A stretch of 64,000 bases of DNA from Oceanospirillum sp964342385 (GCA_964342385.1 CAYFGP010000013.1:1-64000), one strand, 5' to 3'; positions 1-8,906 are shown, numbered from the stretch's first letter. The notes: generated from the letters alone by a model not told the origin. Program-made: numbers and translations.

Positions 1-66
1 GAGCAAGAAGGGGTCTCAGGCAGGATCGAAATTTAAATCACTGATTCAGGTAATATTCACGACGCC

Positions 67-390
67 ATGGAACGACTGGATAATAGCCAGGAGCTATGGG
101 AATTACTGGCTCGGGAGTTTATAAAATCCCATCAGGACTTTTTGTTACACAGCCAAAATAATCTGGCGCACAATGCTCTGGAAGCCCTGCGACTGAATCT
201 ACACACTCTAAAAGGTTCGGCTTCAGCCATTGGTGCAGATCTGCTTACCCTGGAAGCAGAACACCTGGAACAGAAGCTAAAGCAGGGTCAGACTCTCAAC
301 AGAGATGAACTAAGCCAACAGTTACAGCGATTAAATACGTTGCTTCAGCGCTGCCTGCATTACCTGGAGCAGGAACTGGCCGAACATTAA
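67..390 (+). CDS. Stand-alone HPt (histidine phosphotransfer) domain protein
   Basis: The 107-residue product is essentially one all-alpha HPt domain. The signature HTLKGSASAIGA carries the predicted phospho-accepting His46, followed by Lys49 and Gly50. HPt proteins relay phosphate between a hybrid kinase receiver and a response regulator in the cytoplasm. The ATG at 67 has only a weak purine-rich site upstream. Another frame stays open across positions 2-121 and a third reads to a stop near 48, so the end of the upstream gene cannot be assigned. The protein could be the detached last domain of a hybrid histidine kinase lying to the left. A strong hairpin follows the gene. The family call is firm; the partner is unknown. 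Confidence 0.8.
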   Translation: MERLDNSQELWELLAREFIKSHQDFLLHSQNNLAHNALEALRLNLHTLKGSASAIGADLLTLEAEHLEQKLKQGQTLNRDELSQQLQRLNTLLQRCLHYLEQELAEH

Positions 391-425
391 ATGTATGAAA
401 TCACCACTTTCCAGCGTAGAAAAAT

Positions 426-456
426 AAAGGCCGTTACAAAACCTGTAACGGCCTTT
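426..456. terminator. Bidirectional terminator between HPt gene and trpB2
   Basis: A perfect 12-bp inverted repeat (426-437 with 445-456) with a 7-nt loop sits between two convergent genes. It is A-rich on the left and T-rich on the right, so it could end transcription in both directions. Confidence 0.85.
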
Positions 457-488
457 ACCTTATTCACCAAGACTAAAACGCTACTCGT

Positions 489-1838
489 TTAGTCAAACTT
501 TGGCAGATGAGACAGAGACTCTTTAATCGCCTCTTCTGGGTAATCATAGTCTTCCAGCTCGCCTTTAAAGTAACGGTCGTAAGACACCATATCAAAGTGA
601 CCATGGCCCGACAGCGTAAACAGCAGGGTTTTCGCTTCGCCGGTTTCTTTACAACGCAGCGCTTCTTCAACCACTGCCGCAATCGCGTGATTTGACTCAG
701 GCGCAGGGATAATACCTTCGGTACGAGCAAACAGCACACCGGCCTCAAAGGTCTTAGTCTGAGCAACCGCACGGGCTTCCAGCAGACCTTCATGGTACAG
801 CTGACTGACCAGAGCCGAATCACCGTGGTAACGCAGACCACCCGCATGGATACCCGGCGGCATAAAGTCATGACCCAGAGTGTACATCTTGGTCATAGGC
901 GTCAGACCAATGGCATCACCGAAGTCATAGGTATACTGACCTTTGGTCAACGTTGGACAAGAAGTAGGCTCAACGGCTACCAGTCGAACCTTCTTACCCG
1001 CGGCATTGTCCGCCAGGAATGGGAAGGCGATACCACCGAAGTTAGAACCACCACCACAGGGTGCAAAAACCATATCCGGGTAGTCACCCACCATTTCCAG
1101 CTGCTTCTTAGCTTCCAGACCAATCACCGTCTGGTGCAGCAGTACGTGGTTCAATACAGAACCCAGCGCGTAGTTGGCTTCTGAGTTACCCGCCGCTTCT
1201 TCTACCGCTTCAGAGATCGCAATACCCAGAGAACCCTGAGAGTCTGGGTCTTTCGCCAGAATGTCACGACCCGCTTGCGTCAGCTCCGTTGGGCTGGCAT
1301 GCACATCCGCCCCCCAGGTTTGCATCATCAGACGACGGTATGGCTTCTGGTTATAGCTCACCTTCACCATATATACACGTACATCCAGATCAAACATCTG
1401 GCCGGCTAGAGCCAGGGAGCTACCCCACTGGCCGGCTCCAGTTTCAGTAATCAGACGCTTAACGCCTTCGACCTTATTGTAGTAGGCCTGAGGAATCGCC
1501 GAGTTTGGCTTGTGAGAACCTGCAGGGCTGATCGATTCGTTTTTAAAATAGATCTTACACGGGGTGCCCAGGGCTTCTTCCAGCGCAGTGGCACGTACCA
1601 GAGGTACAGGACGCCATTGCGCCAGCTTCTCACGGACTTCATCCGGGATTTTAATCCAGCGCTCAGCGGATACTTCCTGCTCAATAATGGCGTTTGGGAA
1701 AATAGCAGACAGGGCATCAGGACCTACCGGCTGGCCATCTGCGCCCAGCGGTGGTGTTGGTGCATTAGGCATATCCGCTACGATGTTATACCAATGGGTT
1801 GGGATCTCGTTTTCCGGCAACCAGATTTTCTTTTGCAT
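489..1838 (-). CDS. trpB2: TrpB2-type tryptophan synthase beta chain (PLP-dependent)
   Basis: 449 residues. TrpB enzymes join indole and serine to make tryptophan using pyridoxal phosphate. The PLP-binding lysine is visible in SPAGSHKPNSA (Lys110), and the glycine-rich phosphate loop CGGGSNFGG lies at 261-269. The long N-terminal extension, the length and the GSHKPNSA variant mark the TrpB2 subfamily, which is usually encoded away from trpA and thought to act alone, for example as an indole salvage or serine deaminase-like enzyme. No trpA or other trp gene is nearby. The start at 1838 is chosen because GGAGG (1843-1847) lies just upstream; an upstream in-frame codon at 1874 has no such site. 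The cellular role of TrpB2 is inferred. Confidence 0.9.
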   Translation of the reverse strand: MQKKIWLPENEIPTHWYNIVADMPNAPTPPLGADGQPVGPDALSAIFPNAIIEQEVSAERWIKIPDEVREKLAQWRPVPLVRATALEEALGTPCKIYFKNESISPAGSHKPNSAIPQAYYNKVEGVKRLITETGAGQWGSSLALAGQMFDLDVRVYMVKVSYNQKPYRRLMMQTWGADVHASPTELTQAGRDILAKDPDSQGSLGIAISEAVEEAAGNSEANYALGSVLNHVLLHQTVIGLEAKKQLEMVGDYPDMVFAPCGGGSNFGGIAFPFLADNAAGKKVRLVAVEPTSCPTLTKGQYTYDFGDAIGLTPMTKMYTLGHDFMPPGIHAGGLRYHGDSALVSQLYHEGLLEARAVAQTKTFEAGVLFARTEGIIPAPESNHAIAAVVEEALRCKETGEAKTLLFTLSGHGHFDMVSYDRYFKGELEDYDYPEEAIKESLSHLPKFD

Positions 1839-2518
1839 GTATCCTCCGTTGTTCTTACATGGTCTGTGCAGCACGGCTTTTTGGTTCTCGGGATATCGCT
1901 GAAAGGAGGGATCACCGGATCAAGCTCTTCTGTATCGCTGTCGTATCATTAGACTAGTACACTACACAGTCAGAACTTAGAGTTTACCTTGTCTTAGCCT
2001 CAGGCCAAAGCGGTTCATTATCACGTTTTGTCATAGAAGGAATGGTGTCATAAGCATTCTCTGATTAATTGATAGCTGAACCATATTAAAAGCCTGCTTG
2101 TCCCTACGTTAAGACGGCAACAGGAGAGTCAAAAGAGACTAGAAAAAAATCAGAGAGAAGGACCTGAAAAGAACTTGAAAGAAAGTGCTCATAGGGTTGG
2201 AAACACAAATAAAAAAAGCCTGCACAAAGGCAGGCTAAAAAGCACAATCGGCCTAGCAAGGGCCAACAGAGAGTGGTGACTCAAGAGCCACCAAACAGAA
2301 GGGTCTAGCAAGCAACGAGTACAGGGGTGTTTGTACTCAAAAGACGCCCCTTCCAATGCGACAACACAAAACAACCGAGGCAGAATACCTTTGAAAAGAT
2401 GCCACTTTTTGCTTCGGTCTATACCACCCAACTCCCTGGGCAAATAATCCTTAAACTCAGCCTGTGGTTTAGCGGTATAGACTCCAATAAACCACGAGCG
2501 GAGATTAATCATTTAGGC
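1839..2518. other. Non-coding stretch between trpB2 and gcdH
   Basis: About 680 bases with no gene I can support. It holds the promoter region of the leftward trpB2 gene at its left end and the gcdH terminator hairpin at 2217-2236. An open frame of 107 codons at 2189-2512 on the minus strand runs through that hairpin and has no ribosome site or family resemblance. Confidence 0.5.
2211..2236 (-). terminator. Rho-independent terminator of gcdH
   Basis: Stem AGCCTGC (2217-2223) pairs with GCAGGCT (2230-2236). On the minus strand it is followed by seven T residues (complement of 2211-2217). It lies about 280 bp beyond the gcdH stop. The same stem occurs after the CoA-transferase gene at 23871-23889. 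Confidence 0.75.
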
Positions 2519-3697
2519 TTAACCAAACGCCTGGATACCGGTCTGAGCACGGCCCAGAATCAGCGCGTGAATATCGTGAGTACCTTCGTAGGTGTTCACC
2601 GCTTCCAGGTTCATGGAGTGACGGATCACGTGGAACTCATCAGAGATACCGTTACCACCGTGCATATCACGTGCAACACGAGCGATATCCAGCGACTTAC
2701 CACAAGAGTTACGCTTGATCAGAGAGATCAGTTCAACTGGGCACTGACCTTCGTCCATCAGGCGACCCGCTTGCAGACAACCCTGCAGACCCAGAGTGAT
2801 CTCGGTTTGCATATCGGCCAGTTTCTTCTGCACCAGCTGAGTCGCCGCCAGAGGACGATTAAACTGAATACGATCCAGAGAGTATTGACGCGCTGCGTGC
2901 CAGCAGAATTCCGCCGCACCCAGAGCACCCCAGGCGATGCCATAACGGGCTTTGTTCAGACAGCCAAATGGACCTTTCAGGCCTTTTACGTTGGGTAGCA
3001 GGTTCTCTTCCGGTACAAACACGTTGTCCATCACGATCTCACCGGTAATAGACGCACGCAGAGAGAACTTACCTTCAATCTTAGGTGTGCTCAGACCTTC
3101 CATACCACGCTCCAGAATGAAGCCATGGATCTCGCCGTCCAGTTTCGCCCATACCACCATCACATCAGCGATTGGTGAGTTGGTGATCCACATCTTAGCG
3201 CCCGTGACACGGAAACCACCGTCAACACGCTCAGCGCGGGTTTTCATACCACCCGGATCAGAACCTACGTCAGGCTCGGTCAGACCAAAACAACCAACCC
3301 ACTCACCGGTAGCCAACTTAGGCAGATATTTCTTACGTTGCTCTTCAGAGCCGTAAGCGTAGATCGGGTGCATCACCAGAGAAGACTGCACGCTCATGGC
3401 AGAACGGTAGCCACTGTCCACACGCTCAACTTCGCGTGCCGCTAAACCGTAACAAACATGGTTTACGCCAGCACAACCGTATTCTTCTGGCAGCGTGCTA
3501 CCCAGCAGACCCATTTCCCCCATCTCGTTCATGATTTCACGATGGAAGATCTCTTCACGGTTCGCTTCCAGAACACGTGGTTGCAGACGACCCTGGCAGT
3601 ATTCGCGTGCCATATCACGCACCATACGCTCTTCTTCGGTCAGTTGCTGATCCAGGTTGAAAGGGTCATCCCAGTTAAATGCTGCACGCTCGCTCAT
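2519..3697 (-). CDS. gcdH: Glutaryl-CoA dehydrogenase
   Basis: 392 residues with the three-part acyl-CoA dehydrogenase fold: helical N-domain about 15-125, beta domain about 130-225, helical C-domain about 235-385. It oxidises and decarboxylates glutaryl-CoA to crotonyl-CoA, passing electrons to ETF, in lysine and glutarate catabolism. The substrate call rests on the VERVDSGYRSAMSVQSS segment, where Arg98 matches the arginine that holds the distal carboxylate in human GCDH, and on the catalytic base in YEGTHDIHALILGRAQTG (Glu371). The ATG at 3697 has AGAGGTGAG upstream. A LysR regulator is divergently encoded, as with gcdR-gcdH in pseudomonads, and the promoter carries a conserved box (3811-3855) shared with two other operons in the window. 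Confidence 0.95.
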   Translation of the reverse strand: MSERAAFNWDDPFNLDQQLTEEERMVRDMAREYCQGRLQPRVLEANREEIFHREIMNEMGEMGLLGSTLPEEYGCAGVNHVCYGLAAREVERVDSGYRSAMSVQSSLVMHPIYAYGSEEQRKKYLPKLATGEWVGCFGLTEPDVGSDPGGMKTRAERVDGGFRVTGAKMWITNSPIADVMVVWAKLDGEIHGFILERGMEGLSTPKIEGKFSLRASITGEIVMDNVFVPEENLLPNVKGLKGPFGCLNKARYGIAWGALGAAEFCWHAARQYSLDRIQFNRPLAATQLVQKKLADMQTEITLGLQGCLQAGRLMDEGQCPVELISLIKRNSCGKSLDIARVARDMHGGNGISDEFHVIRHSMNLEAVNTYEGTHDIHALILGRAQTGIQAFG

Positions 3698-3789
3698 GTC
3701 TCACCTCTGTCTAAAACTGTCATATCAAACCGTCTGCTTAAGACGATTGAATGGTTATTTGGTTATGCTTGGAATTATTCAGTACAGAA

Positions 3790-3855
3790 AAGTTAGCGGG
3801 GCGTGACTGATAAGTACAATATATGATAGATATAGTTTCAATAATCTCTGTTGAT
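3790..3855 (-). promoter_or_regulatory. gcdH promoter with LysR-type box (copy 1 of 3)
   Basis: The segment 3811-3855 matches 25503-25547 at about 36 of 45 positions, and its core also recurs at 14702-14735. A T-N11-A motif (3822-3834) abuts a minus-strand -35-like TTGTAC (3814-3819). A 17-bp spacer leads to the -10-like CTAACT (3791-3796). The box also lies 30-75 bp upstream of the divergent LysR gene, which fits autoregulation. Sequence conservation is seen directly; binding is inferred. Confidence 0.7.
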
Positions 3856-3885
3856 AGCCCTAACCCGCCAGAGGAGTGACATCCC

Positions 3886-4770
3886 GTGGATCTGAAACGG
3901 CTCAAGTATTTCTGCAGTTTGGCAAAGATCGGTAACTTCACCCATACCGCCACCCATCTGGGCATCGCCCAACCGGCTTTAAGCATGGCAATCAAGAAGT
4001 TAGAAGATGAGGTCGGGTTAAAGCTAGTCAACCGGGCCGAGCGCCAGATGACTCTTACCGCCGACGGCGAAGTCCTGCTAAAGCACGCACAACATATTCT
4101 AGAATCGGTCAATCAGGCGGAATTAGAGATCCAGGAACTGAAGGGGATCGAGACCGGCACTATCCAGTTTGGTGCCTCCAGCATGCTGAGTTCTTATTAT
4201 TTACCCGATGTACTGGCCAAATTTAAACAGAAATATCCCAAAGTCAGAATCAATCTGGTTGAAGCAGGTACGGCTTCGCTGCAACAGATGCTGTTGGAAG
4301 GTGCACTGGATATTGCCCTGATTCGCTCGGACCGTCCCCATGATCAAATCCGCAGCGTCGATCTTTTTGAAGAGGATATGGTGGCACTACTGCCCCATAA
4401 TCATCCTCTGTCGAAACAAAAATCCATCAAACTAGGGGACTTCTGCCAGCAACCTCTGGTGCTATTTCGCGAAGGCTATTTCCTACGTGAAGCGGTTAGC
4501 CAATACTCTAAACAGCAACATATCGAGCTGGATATTCGCTTTGAGACTAACCTGATTGACCTGCTTAAGGCCATGGTGGTCAATGAAGTCGGCATCAGTA
4601 CTGGACTGTCGCGCATTGTGAAACCGGAAGATCAGGTAGTCACTCTCCCTTTTGAGCCCAAAATCCCGCTCTATATCGGTCTGGGTTGGAAAAAAAACCA
4701 CTACCTATCCAAAGCCAGCCGTGCCTTTGTCGACTTTATGCAGGAGCATCTGCCTAACGAAATACACTAG
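3886..4770 (+). CDS. gcdR: LysR-family regulator, probable GcdR
   Basis: 294 residues starting at GTG, with a GAGGAG site 10-15 bp upstream. The N-terminal winged helix (residues 1-60, with the typical FTHTATHLGIAQPALSMAIKKLE helix pair) is followed by a LysR substrate domain (about 90-290). LTTRs bind T-N11-A sites and activate divergent promoters when bound to a small metabolite. Divergence from gcdH, with only 188 bp between the starts, suggests that it responds to glutarate or glutaryl-CoA. Two further copies of the intergenic box elsewhere in the window suggest that it also controls a CoA-transferase and a TRAP transporter. Family is certain; effector and targets are inferred. Confidence 0.88.
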   Translation: MDLKRLKYFCSLAKIGNFTHTATHLGIAQPALSMAIKKLEDEVGLKLVNRAERQMTLTADGEVLLKHAQHILESVNQAELEIQELKGIETGTIQFGASSMLSSYYLPDVLAKFKQKYPKVRINLVEAGTASLQQMLLEGALDIALIRSDRPHDQIRSVDLFEEDMVALLPHNHPLSKQKSIKLGDFCQQPLVLFREGYFLREAVSQYSKQQHIELDIRFETNLIDLLKAMVVNEVGISTGLSRIVKPEDQVVTLPFEPKIPLYIGLGWKKNHYLSKASRAFVDFMQEHLPNEIH

Positions 4771-4780
4771 GTTTAACGCA

Positions 4781-4816
4781 AAAATGCCCAGTAGTATTAA
4801 AACTGCTGGACATTTT
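4781..4816 (+). terminator. Hairpin after the LysR gene
   Basis: 4781-4794 pairs with 4803-4816 (14 positions, one mismatch and one G-U pair) and the right arm ends in TTTT. It lies between convergent gcdR and lhgO. Confidence 0.6.
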
Positions 4817-4872
4817 CATAATATCTGCCAAACCGGATTAAGCACTACTCAGTGCTACCTATATCTCAGTGA

Positions 4873-6066
4873 TCAGGCAAAAACCTTAGCAGCCGTTTCC
4901 AGAATATGCTTACCAATCGGAATGGCAGAGGTCGCTGCCGGAGACGGTGCATTACACACATTGATGGTGCGCTTAGTATTCACAAACAGGAAATCATCCA
5001 CCAGATTACCGTCTTCCGATACCGCCTGAGCACGCACGCCCGCTGGGTATGCGGTCAGATCAGACTTCACAATCTTCGGACAGTACTTGTTTACTTCCTT
5101 CAGATACTGGCCTTTAAACAGCGAGTTCTTGGTTTCAATCAGCCCCGGCTTCAGGTTCTTGTACAGTACCTTCAGAATGCCTGGGTAAGTCAGGGCTTCA
5201 AAGCTGTCTTTCAGTGAGATATCGGTCTTTTTGTAACCCTCACGCTTCCACGCCATGACCGCATTTGGACCTACGGTGACGGTACCGTCGATCATACGGG
5301 TCAGGTGCACGCCCAGGAACGGCATGCTGGGGTCTGGGATTGGGTAGATCAGATGGTTCACGACCTGATTATGCTCAGGCTTAAGCAGGTAGTATTCACC
5401 GCGGAACGGACAGATCTTAAACTTCGGCTTGATACCCAGCATCTTCACCACTCGATCAGCCATCAGGCCGGAGCAGGAGATCATATAACGACTGGTAAAA
5501 CTGCCACGACGGGTGAAAACCGTCACTTCGGAATCGCCTTCCTTCAGCGCAGTCACTTCACAATTAAACTGAATTTCACCGCCCATCTCGCGTACTTTTT
5601 CCGCCATCACTTCGGTGACACGACGATAACTGACGATACCGCTGGATGGCACAAAGATGCCACCGATACCGGTAATATTGGGTTCGCGCGCTTTCAGCTC
5701 ATCGGCATTGAGCCAGTAACGCTCCAGACCATTGGCCTCTGTACGCTCCCACAATGCTTTCATGCGTTCCATTTCCAGCTCGTTGGTCGCTACCAACAGC
5801 TTGCCGCACTCATCGTAGGGAATATCGTTTTCGTCACAGAAGGCTTTTGTGGCCTTATTGCCTTCCAGGCAGAATTTGGCTTTCAGGCTGCCCGGCGTGT
5901 AGTAAACACCGGCATGAATCACACCACTGTTATGACCGGTTTGGTGTTGTGCCGCCTGGGCTTCTTTTTCCACAACCAGCAGCTTTTTACCCGGTTGTTG
6001 TTGCAGTAGCTGCATCGCAGTGGACATACCGACAATGCCACCACCAATGATAATGTAATCGTACAT
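4873..6066 (-). CDS. lhgO: L-2-hydroxyglutarate oxidase/dehydrogenase
   Basis: 397-residue FAD-dependent oxidoreductase of the DAO family. The dinucleotide motif is at the N-terminus (YDYIIIGGGIVG, glycines 8, 9, 10 and 13), followed by the LhgO-typical HNSGVIHAGVYY segment. It oxidises L-2-hydroxyglutarate to 2-oxoglutarate and delivers electrons to the membrane quinone pool in E. coli and Pseudomonas. The start at 6066 is preferred because GAGGGA lies just upstream; an in-frame codon at 6105 would place 13 unrelated residues before the Rossmann strand. It lies downstream of csiD on the same strand, the usual csiD-lhgO order, and completes the glutarate hydroxylation route. Confidence 0.94.
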   Translation of the reverse strand: MYDYIIIGGGIVGMSTAMQLLQQQPGKKLLVVEKEAQAAQHQTGHNSGVIHAGVYYTPGSLKAKFCLEGNKATKAFCDENDIPYDECGKLLVATNELEMERMKALWERTEANGLERYWLNADELKAREPNITGIGGIFVPSSGIVSYRRVTEVMAEKVREMGGEIQFNCEVTALKEGDSEVTVFTRRGSFTSRYMISCSGLMADRVVKMLGIKPKFKICPFRGEYYLLKPEHNQVVNHLIYPIPDPSMPFLGVHLTRMIDGTVTVGPNAVMAWKREGYKKTDISLKDSFEALTYPGILKVLYKNLKPGLIETKNSLFKGQYLKEVNKYCPKIVKSDLTAYPAGVRAQAVSEDGNLVDDFLFVNTKRTINVCNAPSPAATSAIPIGKHILETAAKVFA

Positions 6067-6093
6067 TCTATCCCTCGCTCGACGCGAAAACCC

Positions 6094-6130
6094 CTGAAAG
6101 GACATAGTGCCTTTCAGAGGTCTTTTTTTA
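6094..6130. terminator. Hairpin between csiD and lhgO
   Basis: CTGAAAGG (6094-6101) pairs with CCTTTCAG (6110-6117). A T-tract follows on the plus strand (6121-6129). On the minus strand, the direction of the operon, the hairpin is followed only by GGGGTTTT, so it may weaken read-through from csiD into lhgO or stabilise the mRNA. Confidence 0.5.
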
Positions 6131-6230
6131 ATCTCAGCAGCGATCTTTCGATACAGCTACTGTTGAAACAAGCCCATCATCAGGACTAGCTTCACCAATC
6201 ATAACTAGTTTTTAAACCACGCTTGAGGTC

Positions 6231-6284
6231 AGTATTACTGACGTGGCTAATATTACTGACGTGCCTAATATCACTGGCGTGGAT
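6231..6284 (-). repeat. 18-bp tandem repeat, three units, covering the csiD stop
   Basis: Units 6231-6248, 6249-6266 and 6267-6284 are close copies. Read on the minus strand the first unit ends the gene (PRQ, stop), and the next two units repeat the same codons in frame as ARQ-stop and PRQ-stop. Confidence 0.85.
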
Positions 6285-7242
6285 TGCGCAGTGTCTTCTT
6301 ATGAGTGAAGTAACCACGCTGACGCATCAGCTCACGACGCAGACCTTCGTGCGGTGTGAACTTGTCACGGCCGTGCAGCCACATGTGGTTGTTGATCAGC
6401 AGGAAGCTGCCCACAGGTACACGGATTGACTGAATGCCTTTACTGGTTTCAAAAGACTCACCCAACTCGGACAACCATACACCTTCTTCAAAGTTTGCAG
6501 GTTGTGCAAACTGATCGATGTAAGAGGTGATCAGGTCACCGTTTACATCAGTATCAAATACCGGGTGGTAAGTCTCTTTAGCGATGTTCTTGCTTGGTGG
6601 CACCGCCCAACGGATATCACGGAACGCCAGAGGATTAGTAGAGAACTTCTCCAGATCTTCCCAATCGTCCAGGTGCAACAGCAGAGAGTTGCCGCCTTCC
6701 ATGTTCTTCTCATCAATCTTCAGCATCAGGTTGAAGTCTGTATCTTCTTCAACGTAAGTACCGTCGTTGTGCAGTTCCATCACACGGTGCGGCTGACGCA
6801 GGTAGCTGTCAGAGTTATCGCTGTTCACTACCGCAAAACGTGCGTAGTACTGACCACTCATGGCATCAAAGTTAGAGCGGCCCATCAGGTGACATACGGC
6901 CGTGGTGAAACGCACCATATCGTCAGCCTGAGATACATCGTCCAGACCTTCAGGCGTGATCAGCAACGCACCGGTGTTACGGTCAACCAGCGTATCAACC
7001 AGCAGAGACTGCAGCTGATTACCACACAGATCGTCCAGTACTTTCGCTACGCGAAAACGTAGGAACGATTTGTATTCCAGTGCCTGAATCGGCCATTCCT
7101 CAATCGCTTTGAAGAATTGATCAACGGTTTCCTTGTTGAACGTCAATTGCAGCAGGCGACCATTGCTCTGCTCAGATACGGATAAAGTAAAACCTTGGTA
7201 TTTCGTTTCTGCAGGAATGCCTGCTTGTTCAACAACACTCAT
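6271..7242 (-). CDS. csiD: Glutarate 2-hydroxylase (CsiD/GlaH)
   Basis: 323 residues, close throughout to E. coli CsiD, for example QALEYKSFLRFRVAK and RQPHRVMELHNDGTYVEE. This is a non-heme Fe(II)/2-oxoglutarate dioxygenase that converts glutarate to L-2-hydroxyglutarate. The iron ligands are visible as HND (His158, Asp160) and WLHGRD (His290), with RREL supplying a likely 2-oxoglutarate-binding arginine. The start at 7242 has GGAG upstream; an in-frame codon at 7302 lacks one. The gene is divergent from a GntR/FCD regulator and upstream of lhgO. Its 3' end is embedded in an 18-bp tandem repeat. Confidence 0.95.
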   Translation of the reverse strand: MSVVEQAGIPAETKYQGFTLSVSEQSNGRLLQLTFNKETVDQFFKAIEEWPIQALEYKSFLRFRVAKVLDDLCGNQLQSLLVDTLVDRNTGALLITPEGLDDVSQADDMVRFTTAVCHLMGRSNFDAMSGQYYARFAVVNSDNSDSYLRQPHRVMELHNDGTYVEEDTDFNLMLKIDEKNMEGGNSLLLHLDDWEDLEKFSTNPLAFRDIRWAVPPSKNIAKETYHPVFDTDVNGDLITSYIDQFAQPANFEEGVWLSELGESFETSKGIQSIRVPVGSFLLINNHMWLHGRDKFTPHEGLRRELMRQRGYFTHKKTLRNPRQ

Positions 7243-7349
7243 CTCTCGACTCCTGAAGTGCATATAGGGTTTATGCGACACATCAAATGCCATCTGCTGC
7301 AAAATAATATATTTATTATTTAAAAATATCTACATTTTTATTTTTTATA

Positions 7350-7415
7350 GACAAAATGACCGATTTATCACTTTGCCGACTGGGTTTATAATCGGAGTCA
7401 TTCGGTCATCACGGA
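7350..7415. promoter_or_regulatory. Putative operator between csiD and the GntR regulator
   Basis: ATGACCGA at 7356-7363 and TCGGTCAT at 7402-7409 form a perfect 8-bp inverted repeat. A third related half-site (AATCGGAGTCATT, 7390-7402) overlaps the right copy. The position between divergent genes fits binding by the FCD regulator; this is inference. Confidence 0.45.
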
Positions 7416-7422
7416 CGCCAAA

Positions 7423-8106
7423 ATGAGCACAGACAGCACGCCACAAAGCAAAGCAAATCAAGCCACTATCGCTTACAAGCTGCTTAAGCAGGACATTATC
7501 AACGGGGTACACCAGCCTGGAGATAAGCTGCTGATGAGTCATCTGAAGGAAAGTTATGAAATTGGCGCAGGCCCTATGCGTGAAGCACTGTCTCAACTGG
7601 TGGCCGACCGTTTAGTGACGGCAATTAGCCAACGGGGCTTTCGTGTTGCCGAGATGTCATTGGAAGAGCTGACCGATATTTATGATGCTCGTGCTCACCT
7701 GGAAGCCATGATTACCGAGCTGGCCATCGAACGAGGTGATGAAGACTGGGAAGCTGCCGTGCTGGGTGAAGCTCATAAACTGGCACGAGTGAATGAGATC
7801 AACACCCCGGATGAGATGTTGGCAGTATGGGACAGCCGTCATAAAGCTTTCCACACGGCGATTGCTCAGGGTTGTGGTTCCGCCAAACTGCTGGAATTGC
7901 GCGCCTCTCTACAGGATCAGGCCGAGCGTTACCGTCACCTGTGGTTAAAACAAACCGTTTTTTCACAGTCTGCACTGGAAGAAAAACGCAAAGAACACGC
8001 TGAATTAGTGGATGTGCTATTGGCCAGAGATACTGCCAGAGCCAAACAACTGATGTATGAACACCTAATCAGTCCAATCCCTATTATCAAACAGCTGATG
8101 CAGTGA
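7423..8106 (+). CDS. csiR: GntR/FCD-family regulator, CsiR-like
   Basis: 227 residues. A winged helix-turn-helix spans about 15-80 (LKQDIINGVHQPGDKLLMSHL, then MREALSQLVADRLV). A helical FCD effector domain spans about 90-215, with an Asp/His set suited to metal and ligand binding (YDARAHLEAMI, HKAFHTAI). In E. coli and P. putida a GntR/FCD repressor next to csiD responds to 2-hydroxyglutarate or glutarate. Here the gene is divergent from csiD with 180 bp between the starts. The ribosome site is weak. It is very probably the local csiD-lhgO repressor; the effector is inferred. Confidence 0.85.
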   Translation: MSTDSTPQSKANQATIAYKLLKQDIINGVHQPGDKLLMSHLKESYEIGAGPMREALSQLVADRLVTAISQRGFRVAEMSLEELTDIYDARAHLEAMITELAIERGDEDWEAAVLGEAHKLARVNEINTPDEMLAVWDSRHKAFHTAIAQGCGSAKLLELRASLQDQAERYRHLWLKQTVFSQSALEEKRKEHAELVDVLLARDTARAKQLMYEHLISPIPIIKQLMQ

Positions 8107-8148
8107 ACCGATTACTTATCAATGACCTACTGACTGCAGCCCGCTTTC

Positions 8149-8176
8149 AGGTATTGGCTAACTCTGGCCAATACCT
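8149..8176. terminator. Stem-loop after the GntR gene
   Basis: A perfect 10-bp inverted repeat (AGGTATTGGC with GCCAATACCT) with an 8-nt loop lies 43 bp after the stop. There is no T-tract, so it may be a 3' stabiliser rather than a terminator. Confidence 0.45.
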
Positions 8177-8334
8177 AACACCTCTTCTGTGCCACTCTCC
8201 AATTCCATAACTAAACGCTTATCTATCAGGTAATCAATTATTGCCTATCCTCTCCACCGTAAGGTGGATGCTGCGCATTGATCTCTCCTTCTAGCCTGTA
8301 GTGATTCGTTAATCATCACGCAAAGGAAAGAAAG

Positions 8335-8784
8335 ATGCAGACAACAATAACAACGCTCAAGCAAGACGATAAAGCTCAGTGGCACCAGCTGTTCAGTAAG
8401 TACTGTGCTTTTTATAACTTTGATTGTTCCACAGAAAAAGCAGATACCGTTTGGCAGTGGATTTTTGATGTGCAGCACCCGTTACAGGCCCTGGCGGCTT
8501 ATGATCAACAGCAACTGGTCGGTATTGCTCACTATCAGGTTATGCCATTGTCTTTGTTTGGTGCGAACACTGGTTATCTGGCTGACCTGTATATCGCTAA
8601 AGAAGCCCGTCGCCAGGGTGTGGCCAAGGCACTGCATCAGGCCTTTATCACAGAAGGGAAACAACAGGGCTGGCCGTTTGCTGCCTGGTTAACGCAAGAG
8701 GGCAATCAAGCCGCTCGCAATCTCTACGACCAACAGGCAGAAATGACAGATCTGAGATACTACGTGCAATCCATCCCAGAGTAA
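8335..8784 (+). CDS. GNAT-family N-acetyltransferase
   Basis: 149 residues forming one GNAT fold. The acetyl-CoA pyrophosphate loop is visible as RRQGVAKAL (about 86-94), preceded by the strand LADLYIAKEA and followed by the typical LTQEGNQAARNLYD helix. AAGGAAAG lies just upstream of the ATG. It transfers acetyl groups to an unknown amine substrate such as a small molecule, antibiotic or peptide. It stands alone between the glutarate cluster and the AzlCD genes and shows no operon link. Confidence 0.85.
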   Translation: MQTTITTLKQDDKAQWHQLFSKYCAFYNFDCSTEKADTVWQWIFDVQHPLQALAAYDQQQLVGIAHYQVMPLSLFGANTGYLADLYIAKEARRQGVAKALHQAFITEGKQQGWPFAAWLTQEGNQAARNLYDQQAEMTDLRYYVQSIPE

Positions 8785-8906
8785 TACCCAGATCTAGCAT
8801 AAATAGCGGCGGCTTTTATACCAAAGAGCAGCCGCTCAACAATGCTCAAACCAAAAACCAAACCTCTCTCAACCAATACGCCCCTAAAGAAAGAAGCTGC
8901 ACGATC

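Noticed and set aside
2189..2512. 107-codon minus-strand frame downstream of gcdH
   Set aside because: It runs through the gcdH terminator, has no ribosome site and has an unusual Leu/Phe-rich tail; no family resemblance.
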